Assembly: GCA_949752795.1 (NCBI GenBank)
Contig: OX457057.1
Coordinates: 10,034,632-10,098,631, forward strand
DNA: 64,000 nt
Direction of reading: 5' to 3'
Source: Hyperoodon ampullatus
Lineage: Eukaryota; Chordata; Mammalia; Artiodactyla; Ziphiidae
Both the position numbers and the translations under genes were made by a program. Positions 62,431 through 64,000 of this stretch are shown here, in pieces. The notes below the pieces were generated by a model, which saw nothing but the letters and a program-made list of their open reading frames with translations, made no database searches and was not told the origin of the DNA. Position 1 is the stretch's first letter; each line of letters opens with the position of its first letter.

Positions 62431-64000
62431 TGATTCTGCTAATGCTATCATAAGCCAGAATTTTTACCTTAGGTATAACATATGTACCATACAAACATAA
62501 GCAATGGTACTATGGAGATTTCCATAGAGATATCAGGGTCTGGGTACATTCTGAGGGTCTCAGACCACTACTGAATCTACTCCCCAAAATAGAGCAAGCA
62601 CTGTCGGAGATGCCCATTTTTAGCTCATTGGCTCTTTGTTACGCTTGCCACTATCCTCCAGCCATGTCTAATCCTGACCCACTCGGTCTCATATTACTGT
62701 ATAGCCATTACTGGTAGAAGAGTTTACTTATGAGAAAGTTACTTATTCCCCACGTGAACGGAGCTGCAGCTGCAATCTGCAATCCCCCCATGGGATGAGA
62801 AAACGCTCTAGATGTTCATTGTCAGGCTCCGTGCTTTCAAGCGCAAAAGCCTTTTTGCAAAGATAATGAAGATGAGTTTCCTGTCTGTTGGTCAGTGTGC
62901 CTTGTTGGTGACTTTTGGGTACCTGCATATTCAAATGTCTTAGGTCCCGTTCCCTAGAAGCAGAGATTAACATAGGGATGAAGGCACACAGGATTGACTG
63001 GGGGAGGAGAAGAGCATGAGGTACATGGGACAATGCAGGGGAAAAGCCAAGCAAGGACAAGGTCTTAGCTGGAGCACGATTCCACCTGACCTCCAACCCC
63101 CCGGCCCCCGCAGTGCGTGGGGGTGATTTGGAGCTGGGAGGGTATCACAGCGTGGATCCCAACTGGAGGCCAGGGGGCTGCCTTTTGTTCTCCTGTGTCA
63201 GTGAGTCATGGCTGTGGGACGCCTGGGTCACGGCTGTCAAGAGGGCTCCACTTCTGCTGGGGGTGGTTCTCTAGAAGAAGCAGGAGCCATAGGTCATCAA
63301 CCCTCACAGCAGCTGGGGATGAGTGTGCCCAGCACAGGGGTCTGGATGGGACTCTAACAGTCCACTACACCTAACCAAACCTGCTTCTAGTTGAGGGCAC
63401 TGCTGAGTGACCGAGAGGTAGACATCGGATTCACAGGACAAAAGACTAGGACAACAATGCCAATAGTCAGCATTGCTCCAGGAATTTAGGACCTGGGCAC
63501 TCAGCCTGTTGGAGAAAGCTGTGAAGTGCCAACGGGTGACAGCATTTCAAGAAGACACTTTAAGAAACCCGAGGAATGTACTGGAAGTAATTACTTCTCA
63601 CTCAACTGCTCTTTAAACATATACATATTCATGAGCGGGCAGTGGGAGAGGTTGTCTGATAGTTAACTCGCTGTCAAAACATGACATTTTTTTCTTCCAC
63701 TTAACACTGTGGCCTGCTTTCATGTCCCCAACATCACGCGATCCAAAGGCTCCAGGATGAGAACTATCCTATTAACTTTCCATCATGCTGGGCCTGGCGC
63801 CAGCTTCCTATTTGACAGTGAAATCTGTTAGAGCAGATCTGTGACCCACTTTGATGTGGTTACAGATGGAGGGCTCAACCTCCTTGAAAATTCAAATCCC
63901 TCTTTGCTCCCTTGAGGGAGAAAGTTAGTGCAGAAACTGCGTTGGCTTTAATGATGGCCGCTGTACTTCTCTGAAAAGTCTTCAACCTCGTAAGACCCCT
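62431..64000. other. Unassigned right end of the window
   Basis: 63,000-63,380 is GC-rich and contains frames of 85-117 codons on both strands without recognisable domains. Its texture (tandem GGGCTGCC/TGGGG motifs, 'actctaacag' end) suggests an old repeat. No gene is called. Confidence 0.35.

Noticed and set aside
62743..63374. Gene at the right edge
   Set aside because: Frames on both strands lack domains and the GC-rich text looks like an old repeat; evidence too weak.

Overview
The window is nuclear DNA of a mammal, almost certainly a whale or dolphin. Genes have GT-AG introns. At least ten tRNA-derived SINEs of the CHR type are present (5' end like gggcttccctggtgg, 3' end like gcgtaccgc plus poly-A), many with target-site duplications. 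The L1 3' ends are of the cetartiodactyl kind.

The single-copy signal is a tandem PRAME-family array, all on the + strand. Three paralogues are intact: gene A (5,138-8,048, 477 aa), gene B (18,255-21,162, 472 aa) and gene C (36,443-39,316, 472 aa). Each has three coding exons of about 287, 573 and 559-574 bp with identical intron phases. A TATA box and a probable non-coding first exon lie about 0.9-1.3 kb upstream of each ATG. The repeating units are roughly 2,000-9,250 (A), 12,250-22,004 (B) and 30,085-42,640 (C). A fourth unit (D) survives only as promoter-distal flank at about 45,466-46,035 and 55,756-55,838.

Unit D is split by a 9.7-kb nuclear copy of mitochondrial DNA (46,036-55,755). 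It runs in mitochondrial gene order from the middle of COX1 through COX2, ATP8/6, COX3, ND3, ND4L, ND4, ND5, ND6 and CYTB into the control region, with all intervening tRNAs. Most genes carry frameshifts or stops. COX2 and ATP8 remain almost open under the mitochondrial code. A CHR SINE later inserted into the COX3 copy.

The rest is repeat: a nested L1 (22,185-26,865) carrying a second L1 insertion with an apparent 3' transduction, a 5'-truncated L1 at 42,986-45,352, older L1 pieces, two solo LTR-like segments, a Tigger-like DNA transposon relic, MIRs and simple repeats. From 56,510 to the end I see only old repeats and unassigned sequence, with no gene I recognise.

The PRAME genes presumably act in the germ line, as family members generally do, and probably as leucine-rich-repeat substrate receptors of cullin-2 ubiquitin ligases; that is inferred from the family. 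I found no evidence for a wholly new kind of system. The most informative signals are two palindromes that look like template-switch mutations, the numt insertion that exposes a dying fourth PRAME unit, and coding and regulatory divergence of gene A.
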